From contig JAQGJU010000135.1 in assembly GCA_028290465.1 (NCBI GenBank), positions 1 through 64,000 of the forward strand: a stretch of DNA of 64,000 bases, given 5' to 3'. Each line of letters starts with the position of its first letter. Position 1 is the stretch's first letter. Below are positions 9,371 through 18,690 of the stretch, in pieces. The stretch comes from Xanthobacteraceae bacterium (lineage in GTDB: Bacteria; Pseudomonadota; Alphaproteobacteria; Rhizobiales; Xanthobacteraceae). The position numbers and the translations under genes were made by a program. Under the pieces are notes generated by a model that saw only the letters and a program-made list of their open reading frames with translations, had not been told where the DNA came from and made no database searches.

Positions 9371-9406
9371 GCCGCGCGGCCACCACCCTCGTGGCAACCG
9401 CGCGGC
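9371..9406. terminator. Hairpin between convergent genes
   Basis: Perfect 9-bp GC-rich inverted repeat (9371-9379 with 9398-9406) between the M24 gene and the convergent chemoreceptor gene. It could stop transcription from both sides. No long T-run is present on either strand. Confidence 0.6.
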
Positions 9407-9432
9407 CTCGATACGTGCTTGCAGTTGCTCCC

Positions 9433-11121
9433 TTACGCCGCACGCACCGTCGAAAGAAAGTTGTCGACCTCACGTTTCAGATGATCGCTTTCCTTGGACA
9501 GCGACTGCGCCGAGGACAGTACCTGAGCCGAGGCCGAACCGGTCTCGTTGGCACCGCGATTGACGTCGGTGATGTTGGTCGCCACTTGGGCCGTGCCCTT
9601 GGCCGCCTCGCCGACATTGCGTGCGATCTCCTGCGTGGCCGCGCCTTGCTGCTCCACCGCGGACGCGATCGTGGTGGCGATGTCCGCAATCCGCGTAATA
9701 GTGCCGCCGATTTCCTTGATGGCTGCCACCGATTCACTGGTCGCGGTTTGCATCCCGGCGATCTGCAGGCTGACCTCTTCGGTGGCCTTGCCGGTCTGAG
9801 CGGCCAGAGCCTTCACTTCGGAGGCCACGACCGCGAAGCCGCGGCCCGCGTCGCCGGCCCGTGCTGCCTCGATGGTCGCATTCAGTGCCAGCAGGTTGGT
9901 CTGCTCGGCGATCGCCGTGATCAACTTCACCACGTCGCCGATGCGGCCGGCGGCCTGCGACAACTCGGTGATGCGTGCATCGGTCCGTTCAGCCTGCTTG
10001 ACGGCTTCTCCGGCGATCTTCGCCGATTCCTGCACTTGGCGGCTGATCTCGTCGACTGAAGACGTCATTTCCTCGGTTGCCGACGCAACCGTCTGCACAT
10101 TGGCCGAGGCCTCCTCGGACGCGGACGCCACCGTGCTGGACAGCGACTGGGTCGTCTCGGCGGTGCGGGTCAGCGTGCCGGCCGCGCTCTCGAGTTGTGT
10201 CGATGCGGACGACACCGTTTCGACAATCTGCCCGACCGACCTTTCGAAACCGGCCACGGCGGCGTCTATGGTTTGCTGTCGCAGTTCCTTCCGGGCCTGC
10301 TCATCGACCTGCGCCACCCGCATGCTTTCGGATTCGACCATACTGTTCTTGAACACCAGAACGGCAGCCGCCATATCGCCGATCTCGTCACGCCGGCCGC
10401 TGGCCGGAATTTCAATGCTGAGGTTGCCGCCCGCGAGAGATGTCATCGCCCCGGTCATTGCCGTCACAGGCCGACTGATGCCCCGGGCCAGCATCACGAC
10501 TGACAGTATGGCGAACAGGACCGTGGCCAATGAACCAATGACGATTGCCAGCGTGATGCTGCTCAGCGCGTTAACGCGCATCGATTCGCGCTCGCCCAGC
10601 AGCTTGCGCTCGACCGATTCGATGTCGGCGACCTTGGTGCGAATCACATCGAAGAACTGCTTGCCGGCGCCGTCGCGTTCCAGTTGGTAGGCCTTGTCGC
10701 GGGTGTTAGGCGAAGCCATTAGTTTGATGCCTTGCTCCGCGACTTTCTCGGTCCATTGGCCGACGGCCGTCGCGATCTCGTCCAACCGGCCCTGCTGCGC
10801 CGCATTGTCCGAGGTGAGTCGCTTTACCTCGGTGAAATGCTTGGTAAATGTGGCACCACCGGATTTGTAAGGCCCGAGATTGGCATCATTGCCGGTGATC
10901 AGGAAACCGCGGAAGCCGGTTTCCTGATCGACCATCGCGCTCATCACCGCGTTGATCTCCTGCAAGACCTTGTAGGTGTGATCCGACCATTGGCTTGTCG
11001 CTTCAAGCGTATTGCGCTGCAGGTAAATCGCACCGCTGCTAGCCAACGCGGCAAAAATTAGTACCGAGAAACAGGCGATCAACTTGGTCATGATCTTCAG
11101 GTTATTGAAGGCGGCAATCAT
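9433..11121 (-). CDS. Methyl-accepting chemotaxis protein with CHASE3 sensor
   Basis: 562 aa inner-membrane chemoreceptor. Order: short cytoplasmic N-terminus, TM1 (~10-30), a periplasmic CHASE3-like four-helix domain (~35-180, with the [13 protein letters not shown] motif), TM2 (~185-205), HAMP (~205-260), then a long coiled-coil signalling domain (~290-560) with the hairpin tip reading [19 protein letters not shown]. It controls CheA through CheW; the ligand is unknown. ATG 11121 is preferred over in-frame starts up to 12 codons upstream because GGAG precedes it and the membrane segment starts soon after. No che operon is in the window. Confidence 0.93.
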   Translation of the reverse strand: MIAAFNNLKIMTKLIACFSVLIFAALASSGAIYLQRNTLEATSQWSDHTYKVLQEINAVMSAMVDQETGFRGFLITGNDANLGPYKSGGATFTKHFTEVKRLTSDNAAQQGRLDEIATAVGQWTEKVAEQGIKLMASPNTRDKAYQLERDGAGKQFFDVIRTKVADIESVERKLLGERESMRVNALSSITLAIVIGSLATVLFAILSVVMLARGISRPVTAMTGAMTSLAGGNLSIEIPASGRRDEIGDMAAAVLVFKNSMVESESMRVAQVDEQARKELRQQTIDAAVAGFERSVGQIVETVSSASTQLESAAGTLTRTAETTQSLSSTVASASEEASANVQTVASATEEMTSSVDEISRQVQESAKIAGEAVKQAERTDARITELSQAAGRIGDVVKLITAIAEQTNLLALNATIEAARAGDAGRGFAVVASEVKALAAQTGKATEEVSLQIAGMQTATSESVAAIKEIGGTITRIADIATTIASAVEQQGAATQEIARNVGEAAKGTAQVATNITDVNRGANETGSASAQVLSSAQSLSKESDHLKREVDNFLSTVRAA

Positions 11122-11518
11122 AGCGTCAGCTCCATGGAAAAGTTCCATGAGGAACATGAATTTACGTACTTACTAAAAAGTTATCGATGGAACAGTAGTA
11201 GCAAGATTAAAAACACCTACGGAAAACTCCCACACACCTAAGTCATCACTGCCGATGAACGGTGCAGCCAATGATTGATGTTCGGGTCGCGCGGCTCATC
11301 ACGCGACACTGCCGCGCGGCCACCCACGTCGAGCACGGTAACTTCGGCGATGGAAATCTCTCATTGCGACTTGCACGATCGCGTCACTTACATTCGCGAC
11401 GCTGATACCGTAAGCCCCAAAAAGAATGACCCGCCCGGAGGGGAACCGGGCGGGTCGTCAAATCGGCGCGGGTGCGTGGGGGCGCGGGTACGCCGATCGA
11501 TTACCTTAAGATTGGGTA
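11122..11518. other. Intergenic region: MCP promoter side and terminator of the next gene
   Basis: About 400 nt. The part next to the chemoreceptor start is AT-richer than its surroundings (11160-11240) and probably holds its promoter. The distal part contains the terminator listed separately. No gene is seen. Confidence 0.6.
11418..11456 (-). terminator. Rho-independent terminator of the glycine-zipper gene
   Basis: Perfect 11-bp stem (11428-11438 with 11446-11456) with a 7-nt loop. On the minus strand the stem is followed by ATTCTTTTT (down to about 11418). It lies 63 nt beyond the stop codon at 11519. Confidence 0.85.
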
Positions 11519-11782
11519 TTAGTAATTGCAGACGCGGGTCTTGCCGACATAGTAGCCGTAGGCGTCGTAGTTGCGGACCCAGCGGCAGTGGCGATGCTCG
11601 CGCACGACATAGGTCGGCTCGGCATAGGCGTTGTTCGCGATCGCCCCGGCAACCACCGCACCGGCGACAATACCGAGACCGAGACCGACGCCATTGCGGG
11701 CCTGCGCCGAACCGGTGGTGGTGACAACGCTACCCGCGAGGGTGGCAACGGCAAGGGCGGCGGCAATGAACTTGGTCGACAT
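11519..11782 (-). CDS. Small secreted glycine-zipper protein, hypothetical
   Basis: 87 aa. Signal peptide (~1-28, ending GSAQA), then a glycine/alanine-rich zipper segment (NGVGLGLGIVAGAVVAGAIA, ~30-49) that could insert into a membrane, and a Tyr/Arg/Cys-containing tail with two cysteines (HRHCRWVRNYDAYGYYVGK, then VCNY) that could form a disulfide. Similar short proteins of unknown function are common in rhizobial genomes. Own terminator, and about 260 nt of free upstream sequence, so it is monocistronic. Confidence 0.75.
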   Translation of the reverse strand: MSTKFIAAALAVATLAGSVVTTTGSAQARNGVGLGLGIVAGAVVAGAIANNAYAEPTYVVREHRHCRWVRNYDAYGYYVGKTRVCNY

Positions 11783-12043
11783 CTGAGCGCTCCGTTTGGG
11801 TTCAGGCGCGGCCGGTCTCGGCCGCTTGTGCCCATTTGTCGGGGCTTCCCAAGCGCTGGTTCAACGGCCAACCGGCAAATCCTTACTTTTTTCTCCAAGG
11901 GTGCAGGCGACGCCCCTTTCCCGGCCGGAACGTAAGCCGGCCTGAGGCATTGCCGTCCGACCCCAATTGCGGGGTCGAGGGGCTGACGTTCAGAAGCCGG
12001 AGCGGGCGCGCGCCTGCCCTCGGTTTATTACCAAGAGGCGCCG

Positions 12044-13168
12044 ATGCCCCGTCCGGCCAATGCGATCGATTTCTGGCGAGGCTTCGCGCTGGTCAGCATC
12101 TTCATCAATCACATCGACGGTAATTTCTATTCGTCGCTGACCCACATGAACTATTCGATTTCGGACGCCGCCGAGTTGTTCGTCTTTCTGGCCGGCTGGG
12201 CGGTCTGCATCGTTGCCGGCAAACTGCCGACCGGGGCCGCGATCCGCAAATTCCTGGCGCGCGCCGGCGTGATCTATGCGGCGCAGCTTCTGGTCGCGGC
12301 CGCCGCGGTCGCGATTCTGGCGACCGCCGCCCGGGCGTTGCGTGAGCCGGCGCTGCGCGAATGGGTCAATGCCGAAACGGTGTTCGAGGAGCCGTGGCGC
12401 GCCGTGCTCGGACTTGCCACCCTCACCTACCATCTCGACTATCTCAGCGTGCTGCCGCTGTATGTGGTGCTGTTGGTGCTGGCGCCCGGCATCGTGGTGC
12501 TGGACCGGTTCTCGCCGCGCCTGCTGCTGTCGCTGTCCTTCGCGATCTACGTCGTAACATTGCTGGTCGCGGCCCCGATGCCGACCTGGCCGGACGATGG
12601 TGAATGGTTCTTCCGTCCGCTGGCTTGGCAGTTTGTGTTCGTACTCGGCTTCGTACTGGCGAAAGAAGACGGCATCGGCGGCGTTGCGCGGACCCATCTG
12701 CCCGCGCTGCGTTTGGTTGCGATACCTGTGCTCGCGCTCGGCCTCCTGGCGAAACTGTATGGCGTGTTGCCGGATCCGGACGACGTGCCGGACGCGCTGC
12801 TGTGGCTGAGCGACAGCAAGAGCTTCGCGACGCCGGCGCGTCTCATTCAGTTCCTGGCACTGGCCGCGATGTTCCCGGCGGCGTTTCCCACCATCCAACG
12901 TTACGCATCCACGGTGGCCGAATTCGGCGCCCGGCTCGGGCGTAATTCGCTGTTGGTGTTCGGCCTCGGCTCGCTGCTCAGCCTAAGTGGCGAATTGACG
13001 CGACACGTTGCCGGCCGCACCCTGTTGGTCGACACGCTGATCGTCGGGATCGGCATTACGCTGATGGGCCTCGCGGCCGTGCTGGCCGAACGCGGCACGC
13101 CGCCACGCAGCCGAATTACTGGCGAGAAGCCAGAACGTCTGCGACCGGCGATGGCGAGATCCAATTAG
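12044..13168 (+). CDS. OpgC-like membrane acyltransferase
   Basis: 374 aa integral membrane protein with about ten hydrophobic segments. The N-terminus (AIDFWRGFALVSIFINHIDG) matches the start of OpgC proteins, relatives of acyltransferase 3, including the conserved Arg and His. OpgC transfers succinyl groups to osmoregulated periplasmic glucans; here the acceptor is unknown because no opgGH or ndvB is in view. The start follows a short AAGAGG motif. Its stop lies only 2 nt from the stop of the convergent protease gene, with no terminator between them. Confidence 0.82.
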   Translation: MPRPANAIDFWRGFALVSIFINHIDGNFYSSLTHMNYSISDAAELFVFLAGWAVCIVAGKLPTGAAIRKFLARAGVIYAAQLLVAAAAVAILATAARALREPALREWVNAETVFEEPWRAVLGLATLTYHLDYLSVLPLYVVLLVLAPGIVVLDRFSPRLLLSLSFAIYVVTLLVAAPMPTWPDDGEWFFRPLAWQFVFVLGFVLAKEDGIGGVARTHLPALRLVAIPVLALGLLAKLYGVLPDPDDVPDALLWLSDSKSFATPARLIQFLALAAMFPAAFPTIQRYASTVAEFGARLGRNSLLVFGLGSLLSLSGELTRHVAGRTLLVDTLIVGIGITLMGLAAVLAERGTPPRSRITGEKPERLRPAMARSN

Positions 13169-13170
13169 GT

Positions 13171-14631
13171 TTAGCGGCTTACCTGAATCGGCTGCTGACG
13201 ATCGGCGGTGTCGATCGACGCCGGCGCAATCGCGCTGAGCGCCGCCATCGCATCGACCAGCCCGGCGCCGAACTGATCGTCGCGGCCCTTCGGACCAAGA
13301 TCGCGCGCCGTCGACATCAGCACATCGCGCACTTCATCGGGCGTCATGTTGGGCTTACGCGACAGCAGCAGCGCCGCGATGCCGCTGACCTGCGGCGCCG
13401 AGAACGACGTCCCCGACGCCACCGTGTAGGCGCCGTCCGGCGCCGATACCAGAATGTCGACGCCCGGCGCCGTGATGGCGACATGCTTGCCGCGATTGGA
13501 CGCGGAGAAGATCTTGTCGTCGATGTCGGTCGCCGACACCGCGATCACGTTCGGATCGGACGCCGGAAACAGCGGCGGCGATTTCGGCCCGGCATTGCCG
13601 GCCGCCGCGATCAGCACGACGCCCTTTTTATGCGCGCCGGCCAGCGCCCGGCCGATGGCTGGATCGTTCGGCCCGGCGAAGCTCATATTGATGATGCGGG
13701 CGCCGCGCGACACCGACCATTCCAGGCTTTTGAGAATGGCGAAGGTGTTGCCTTCGGCGCTCTTGCCCGACACCGCGAAGGCCCGCACCGCCAGAATTTG
13801 CGACGATGGCGCGGCGCCGGTCAGCCGGGCGTGGCCGGCGATCAACCCGGCGACGCCGGTGCCGTGGGCGTGCGGTCCCTCGTCGGATTGCAGCGGATCG
13901 AACGTCCCGGCGATCACGCCGATAAGTTCCGGATGGCTGACATCGATCGCGGAATCGATCACCGCGACCAACACATTTTCGCCGCGTGACAGGCCGTGGG
14001 CCTGCTTCAGGCGCAGCTTGCCGACCGCGTATTGCGACGGGTCGCTGGCGCTGCGCGGCAGGCTGGCGACGGCGCTCTGGTTCAGCGTGAAGATTTGATT
14101 TGGCTGCACCGAGGTGATGGTCGGATCGGCCCGCAATTGCGCGACGACCTCGGACACCGACCGGCCGTCGCGAATCTGCCAGCGGAAATAAGTGCTGTTG
14201 GTCAGCCCGAACGGCTGCGATTCCATGCGGGTCAGGCGATGCCGGCTGGCCAGCGCGGTGACCTGCGCGTCGCTCGGAGTGCCGGCGACTTCGATCACCA
14301 CCTCGTTCGGCACCGAGCGCACCTGTGCGGCCGCCGTGACGGGGGCGGCGCGGCGCGGCGCGTTCTGCGCGCTGGACGGACCATTGGGACCGGACGGTCC
14401 CTGCGCGGTCGGCGGCTTGCGCGGCGGCTGCGCCGGGCCGTCCTGATCGGATTGGAGATTGTAATGGATCTGCGGACGCAGGGTCGGCGAAACCGGCGCC
14501 ATCGGCGTAATTCGCGGCGCGACAGTCACGCTTGGGCTACGCATGCTGTATTGCGCGCCGGCCTCACCGGCCGAAAGCGCGAATACGGCACCGGCCAGCA
14601 GCGGCAACCAGGGTGAACGAGTTTCACGCAT
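13171..14631 (-). CDS. Secreted S8 (subtilisin-like) serine protease
   Basis: 486 aa. Signal peptide (~1-27), a Pro-rich linker (~45-100), a region resembling an inhibitor-type propeptide (~105-185), then the subtilase domain (~200-470). Catalytic residues read directly: Asp226 (AVIDSAID), His256 (HAHGTGVAG), Asn346 (AAAGNAGP) and Ser409 (ASGTSFSAP). All are present, so it should be active in the periplasm or outside the cell. It lies 110 nt downstream of the anti-sigma/ECF sigma pair on the same strand. This arrangement recurs in rhizobia and suggests that the protease belongs to that regulon. Confidence 0.93.
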   Translation of the reverse strand: MRETRSPWLPLLAGAVFALSAGEAGAQYSMRSPSVTVAPRITPMAPVSPTLRPQIHYNLQSDQDGPAQPPRKPPTAQGPSGPNGPSSAQNAPRRAAPVTAAAQVRSVPNEVVIEVAGTPSDAQVTALASRHRLTRMESQPFGLTNSTYFRWQIRDGRSVSEVVAQLRADPTITSVQPNQIFTLNQSAVASLPRSASDPSQYAVGKLRLKQAHGLSRGENVLVAVIDSAIDVSHPELIGVIAGTFDPLQSDEGPHAHGTGVAGLIAGHARLTGAAPSSQILAVRAFAVSGKSAEGNTFAILKSLEWSVSRGARIINMSFAGPNDPAIGRALAGAHKKGVVLIAAAGNAGPKSPPLFPASDPNVIAVSATDIDDKIFSASNRGKHVAITAPGVDILVSAPDGAYTVASGTSFSAPQVSGIAALLLSRKPNMTPDEVRDVLMSTARDLGPKGRDDQFGAGLVDAMAALSAIAPASIDTADRQQPIQVSR

Positions 14632-14741
14632 CGAAGGCCTCCATCGTCCGGCCGCCCCCGGTCCGGACCGCCGATCGCTAGCGGGACACTAGCAAAAAGG
14701 CAGCAGTCTGTCCGCCGGCACCGGGGTGCCGGCGGCAGGAA

Positions 14742-15449
14742 CTATTTCGACGATGACGGGAACGAGGCGGCGACCGATTTGTCCTCTTCGATCTTCTTGA
14801 TCAGCTTCGCCAGCTCTTCCTTCGGCATTCCGGTGACCGCGACCTTGACCTTGTACATTTCGGTCCTGCTCGGGCCGCTGACGATCGACGCATTGGTGTC
14901 TTTCAGGAACGTCGTAATGTCGGCGGCCGTCGCCGTCGGCTTGAACTGCACCAGGCTATAGATCGCCTGCTCGACTTGCGGCATCGGGTCGGCTGACGCG
15001 ACCGAAAACGATTGGTTGGCTTCGGGCTTGCTCAGCAGCACGCCGGTGATCACCGCGCCCTGCAGCAGCAGCACCAAGGCGGCGGCACTTGCCGAGAACG
15101 CCAGAGTGCGCGGCGATAGGCTGGCGAAGAAGTCCGAGACCTTTTCGACCAGATTAAACGAGGCGACCTTTTGGCGCAGCGGCGCCGGCTCGGCGTCGAT
15201 CGCAGCGAACAGCTTGTCCATGGCGCGCATCGAAGGGGCGCCAAGGCTCTCGTTCAGGGAAATGGTTTCACCGAGTTCGTCGCGCACCATCTCATAGCGG
15301 CGGGCGAGTTCGCGGTCGTGGGCCAGCGCCTTGTCTACCCGCAGCGTGTCGGCGCGATTAAGCGTCCCGACCGCATGCCACGGCAAGAGGGCTTCAATGT
15401 CCGGAGGAATATCCTGACGTTCTGACAATGTGTTGCTCGCAGTGTTCAT
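14742..15449 (-). CDS. Membrane anti-sigma factor partnered with the adjacent ECF sigma factor
   Basis: 235 aa. A cytoplasmic N-terminal anti-sigma domain (~15-95, with the ALLPWHAVGTL segment typical of ECF anti-sigma factors; no zinc HXXXCXXC motif), one transmembrane helix (~112-132) and a periplasmic C-terminal domain of about 100 residues that probably senses a signal. ATG 15449 overlaps the sigma stop (ATGA) and has AGAGG upstream; an in-frame TTG two codons earlier is possible. Binding to the sigma factor is inferred from order and domain form. Confidence 0.87.
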   Translation of the reverse strand: MNTASNTLSERQDIPPDIEALLPWHAVGTLNRADTLRVDKALAHDRELARRYEMVRDELGETISLNESLGAPSMRAMDKLFAAIDAEPAPLRQKVASFNLVEKVSDFFASLSPRTLAFSASAAALVLLLQGAVITGVLLSKPEANQSFSVASADPMPQVEQAIYSLVQFKPTATAADITTFLKDTNASIVSGPSRTEMYKVKVAVTGMPKEELAKLIKKIEEDKSVAASFPSSSK

Positions 15450-16027
15450 GGCCAACCTCTTTCAACCCCCGCGGCTTTAAGCAGTTCCGCCAATTTCTTG
15501 CGCGCATAGAACATGCGCGTCTTCACTGTGTTTTCCGGAATGCCAACGATCTGGGCGACTTCTTCCACGGATTTTTCGTGGTAGTAGACCAGATCGATGA
15601 TCTCCCGGTGTTCTGCCGACAAACCGCTCAGGCATTGCCGCAGGACGTTCCCCTTGTCCTTCTTCTCCAAAGCGGTTTCCGGATCATCGGACGGGTCCTC
15701 GATCGCGTTCGCCGCTTCGTCGTCCAGTTCCTCGTCCGGTCTTTTACGCAAGGCCGACAAGGCCTTGAACCGAGCGATGGCCAGCAACCAGGTCGAAACC
15801 TGTGAGCGCCCCTCGAACCTTCCGGCTTGCCGCCAGACGTCGAGAAACACGTCGCTGATCAAATCCTCCGCCGTACTTTCGTTACGCACCAGGCGAAGAA
15901 CAAACCGGTACACTTTCACATGATGCCGTGCGAACAGCACTTGCATCGCGAGCCGATCTCCGGAGGCAATCCGAGTAATCAGCACTTCGTCCGAAGTGGC
16001 TTGGCTTACGCCCAACGGTCGGCTCAC
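15446..16027 (-). CDS. ECF-type RNA polymerase sigma factor
   Basis: 193 aa, with sigma-70 region 2 (~25-95, LISDVFLDVWRQAGRFEG) and region 4 (~125-180, LVYYHEKSVEEVAQIVGI helix-turn-helix). Regions 1 and 3 are absent, which defines an ECF sigma. It directs RNA polymerase to a small regulon, probably including its own operon with the anti-sigma factor and perhaps the S8 protease. The linker carries an acidic stretch. The trigger is not known. Confidence 0.93.
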   Translation of the reverse strand: MSRPLGVSQATSDEVLITRIASGDRLAMQVLFARHHVKVYRFVLRLVRNESTAEDLISDVFLDVWRQAGRFEGRSQVSTWLLAIARFKALSALRKRPDEELDDEAANAIEDPSDDPETALEKKDKGNVLRQCLSGLSAEHREIIDLVYYHEKSVEEVAQIVGIPENTVKTRMFYARKKLAELLKAAGVERGWP

Positions 16028-16315
16028 AGGGTTGGTCGCGGGGGGGCGCGAACAGGTTCAAACCGGGATGCGGCTTCGGGATAGCCGCGAAACCCCTTCC
16101 CTAGGGATTTCCATAGAAAGATGCCAAACAAGGTCCGAAATCCCTGGGCGCGGGTAAAATGCCCTTGAATTTGGTCGATCCGCAAGGTGCTTAGGTTCGT
16201 TACGGTAATATTGTAGGACAGCAGCCGGCATTTTGGCATGGGTGCAGCCCGTTGCCGACATGCCGAAGCCGTCAGTCTATGCGCCATCCGCGACCAAATG
16301 GCACCTTTTTCCATA

Positions 16316-16363
16316 GAGCGCGTTCAGCAAAAGTGGTGACCGGTTTTGCGTCCGAACGCGCTC
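16316..16363. repeat. Dispersed palindromic repeat, type GAGCGCGTTC
   Basis: 10-bp perfect inverted repeat (16316-16325 with 16354-16363), with an inner GCAAAA/TTTTGC pair, forming a long interrupted hairpin. A half-copy of the same sequence occurs at 44774-44801. I associate this form with small intergenic repeats of Bradyrhizobium-like genomes. Confidence 0.75.
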
Positions 16364-16378
16364 TAAGTCTTTAGAAAG

Positions 16379-16426
16379 ACGCGTTTTCTTCACGCGAACC
16401 GGATGCCACTTCGCTTGAAAACGCTT
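16379..16426. repeat. Dispersed palindromic repeat, type GCGTTTTC-GAAAACGC
   Basis: 8-bp inverted ends (16381-16388 and 16417-16424) flank a core with CACGCGAACCGG and CACTTCGC. A diverged copy lies at 45241-45289. It is of the kind found in many copies in rhizobial intergenic DNA. Confidence 0.75.
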
Positions 16427-16537
16427 TGGAGGTATCGCGGACGAGATTGACGGTAACGGTGTTTCCAGTACTGGATTTCGCCGCCCAGGCGCCAAAGTCG
16501 GCCGGCGCAGCGCAAATAAACCATTCTGGAGGAAAAC

Positions 16538-17518
16538 ATGTTCCATTTCGCCAAAACCGGCCTGTTGCTGGCCGGGCTCGCGGTCCTGAGCGTCCCGGCC
16601 ACCACCTCCGCGAACGCGCAGGACTACCCGAGTCGCAACGTGCGCGTCATCGTACCGTTCGGCGCCGGCGGCCCGGCCGACGTCTTTGCCCGGGTGGTCG
16701 CTCAGCATCTCAGCGAGTCTTTCAAGCAGCCCTTCGTGATCGAGAACCGGCCCGGCGCCGGCGCGGTGATCGGCACCGACGCGGTCGCGAAGGCGACCCC
16801 GGACGGCTACACGCTGCTGATGATGTCCAACACCCACACCACCAATGAATCCCTGGTGCCGAACAAACCCTACGCGCTGATGCGCGACCTGATCGCGGTC
16901 GCCCCGATCAATTATTCCGACCTGCTGATGGTGGTGCATCCGTCGGTGCCGGCCAAGGACGTCAAAGAATTCATCGAACTGGCCAAGAAGGACCCCGGCA
17001 AGCTGAACTATGCCTCGTCCGGGCCGGGCACGCCGTACCACATGGCCGGCGAACTGTTTAAGGCAATGACCGGCACCGACATCGTCCATGTGCCGCACAA
17101 GGCTTCCGGCGACGCCCGCAATTCGGTGATCGGCGGCCATGTGCAGATGATGTTCGACGCTGTCACGACGATGAGCGAGAACGCCAAGGCCGGCCAGGTC
17201 CGCGCTATCGCGACCACGGGCCTGAAGCGCTCCGAACTGACGCCGGACCTGCCGACGGTCGCCGAGGCTGGCGTCCCCGGCTATGAGGCCACCATCTGGC
17301 TCGGCATCATGGCGCCGACCGGCACGCCGAAGCCGATCGTCGACAAACTCAACGCCGAGATCGGCAAGATCATCAACCGGCCGGATGTGAAGAGTGCGTG
17401 GGCAAAGCAGGGCGCCGTGCCGATGACCATGACGGTGGCCGAGTTCGACGCCTATCTGCGCCAGGACATCGACAAGTGGGCCAAGGTCGTGAAGGCCTCC
17501 GGCGCCAAGGTGAACTGA
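16538..17518 (+). CDS. Bug-family (TctC-like) periplasmic solute-binding protein
   Basis: 326 aa. Signal peptide (~1-28), then the Bug fold with the diagnostic VIVPFGAGGPADVFARVVA loop and the VIENRPGAGAVIGTDAVAKA segment, which bind carboxylate ligands through water bridges. GGAGG lies 8 nt before the ATG. No TctA or TctB membrane subunits are nearby, so it is an orphan binding protein, as is common in this protein family; it may serve a distant transporter or act as a sensor. A strong terminator follows. Confidence 0.92.
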   Translation: MFHFAKTGLLLAGLAVLSVPATTSANAQDYPSRNVRVIVPFGAGGPADVFARVVAQHLSESFKQPFVIENRPGAGAVIGTDAVAKATPDGYTLLMMSNTHTTNESLVPNKPYALMRDLIAVAPINYSDLLMVVHPSVPAKDVKEFIELAKKDPGKLNYASSGPGTPYHMAGELFKAMTGTDIVHVPHKASGDARNSVIGGHVQMMFDAVTTMSENAKAGQVRAIATTGLKRSELTPDLPTVAEAGVPGYEATIWLGIMAPTGTPKPIVDKLNAEIGKIINRPDVKSAWAKQGAVPMTMTVAEFDAYLRQDIDKWAKVVKASGAKVN

Positions 17519-17547
17519 GCGACCGGATCGCACAGCCGACGTAGCAA

Positions 17548-17582
17548 AAAACGCCCGCTGGAGAGTTCCCAGCGGGCGTTTT
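17548..17582 (+). terminator. Rho-independent terminator after the first Bug gene
   Basis: Perfect 14-bp stem (17548-17561 with 17569-17582), a 7-nt loop, and T-rich sequence at and after its right end. The A-rich left side means it could also stop the convergent gene at 17601-17873. Confidence 0.93.
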
Positions 17583-17600
17583 GTTATCGGTCGTCAACAG

Positions 17601-17873
17601 TTAGTGCCGGTGGCCCAGCGGCGGAGCCGCATCCTCGGGCGGAATCAGCAGCAGTCCGTGTTCCTCGGCCCAGGCGCGGAACGCGGCACCGGCCGCTTCC
17701 GCCTGTTCCGGGCTCGACGCCGCTTCGATCTTATGCAGCACGCCCTCGCTGCGCGGATCGCCATGGTCGCCGGCATGTTTACGGACGATCTCTGCCGCCT
17801 CGTCGAGCGAACGGATCGCGGTGTCAGGGTCAGTGCGCAGATGCACCGGGGGATGAAATGCGAAGCTTGCCAT
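17601..17873 (-). CDS. Small hypothetical protein
   Basis: 90 aa, soluble, alpha-helical by composition, no signal peptide or cysteine. The central part (RSLDEAAEIVRKHAGDHGDP) and the end (AFRAWAEEHGLLLIPPEDAA) have the look of a real protein with coherent codon use. I do not recognise a family and cannot suggest a function. It is downstream of the DoxX gene on the same strand (45-nt gap), so the two may be co-transcribed, ending at the terminator at 17548-17582. Confidence 0.6.
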   Translation of the reverse strand: MASFAFHPPVHLRTDPDTAIRSLDEAAEIVRKHAGDHGDPRSEGVLHKIEAASSPEQAEAAGAAFRAWAEEHGLLLIPPEDAAPPLGHRH

Positions 17874-17918
17874 GTGGCCCTAACCGCATTGGCGCGGAAA
17901 GGTTCCGCGCCAACTGGA

Positions 17919-18407
17919 TCAGGCGACCATCCAGCGCAATGCCGGGCTTCGGCTGACCGTGGCCTGTTCGGCGAGCCAACCGTCGAGGCCCCATACGTGG
18001 CCTGCCTGCTTCACCGCCAGAAACACCAGCACGCCCGCATAGACGATGTGAAAGTCGATGATGAGGTTGTTCTTGCTTTCAATGAAGGGAAAATCCATGT
18101 GCGCCATCCAGTAGGTCAGCATCAGGAAGACGCCGATGCTAGCGCTCAGCCGAACCGCGATGCCCAATAGCAACGACAGGCCGATCGCCAGATGACCGTA
18201 TTCGACCAGGAACGTGGTGATCGGAGCCATTACCGGCGTGGTGAAGACCGCGAACAGATTGTGGAAAGTCTTGGTGTGGCTCAGAAAGCCAACCACCGTG
18301 AAAGTCGGATCGAACACCTGATGTGACGCGGCATATAGAAATGTCCACGCCATGGTGAGGCGGAAGAACAGAATGAGTCCACGATCAAATGATTCTGCCT
18401 GCGGCAC
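17919..18407 (-). CDS. DoxX-family membrane protein
   Basis: 162 aa with four hydrophobic segments, matching the four-helix DoxX/DoxD fold: RLTMAWTFLYAASHQVFDP at the N-terminus, the EYGHLAIGLSLLLGIAVRLSA helix in the middle and a final FHIVYAGVLVFLAVK segment. DoxX proteins are quinone- or redox-linked inner-membrane proteins with poorly defined roles. The 283 nt upstream (18408-18690) show nothing recognisable except the presumed promoter. Confidence 0.82.
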   Translation of the reverse strand: MPQAESFDRGLILFFRLTMAWTFLYAASHQVFDPTFTVVGFLSHTKTFHNLFAVFTTPVMAPITTFLVEYGHLAIGLSLLLGIAVRLSASIGVFLMLTYWMAHMDFPFIESKNNLIIDFHIVYAGVLVFLAVKQAGHVWGLDGWLAEQATVSRSPALRWMVA

Positions 18408-18690
18408 GGGACTCTCCTAACAGCGTTGTTGGGCTTCTAGGACTGCGCTCCGCCGACTCAACATGCAAGACAAAGCAAGGCGGCGCTTACTCATTGCACC
18501 GATATTGATGCAGCGCCGGCCAAAACGCACAGCCGCATACCGCCATAGGTGCTGGTCAACCGGCGGCCTTTTTTCGAGCGAGTCGGCTCCCGCATAGTCC
18601 AGCGAGCGTCCGACGAAAGCCATCAACCACGACGGTGACGCGGCGCAGCGTGTACGTTGTGTTGAACCGCGCGATTGAAACGTCGACTTC

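Larger units (their letters stand above)
16028..16537. other. Intergenic region upstream of the ECF sigma gene, with repeats
   Basis: About 510 nt between divergent genes. Near the sigma side is a perfect 10-bp palindrome TCCCTAGGGA (16098-16107). Further right are two dispersed palindromic repeats (listed separately). Promoters for both the sigma operon and the Bug gene must lie here; I cannot assign -35/-10 boxes with confidence. Confidence 0.6.

Noticed and set aside
16316-16426. Two adjacent palindromic units considered as a CRISPR-like array.
   Set aside because: The units are different from each other, not regularly spaced, and recur singly elsewhere in the window.
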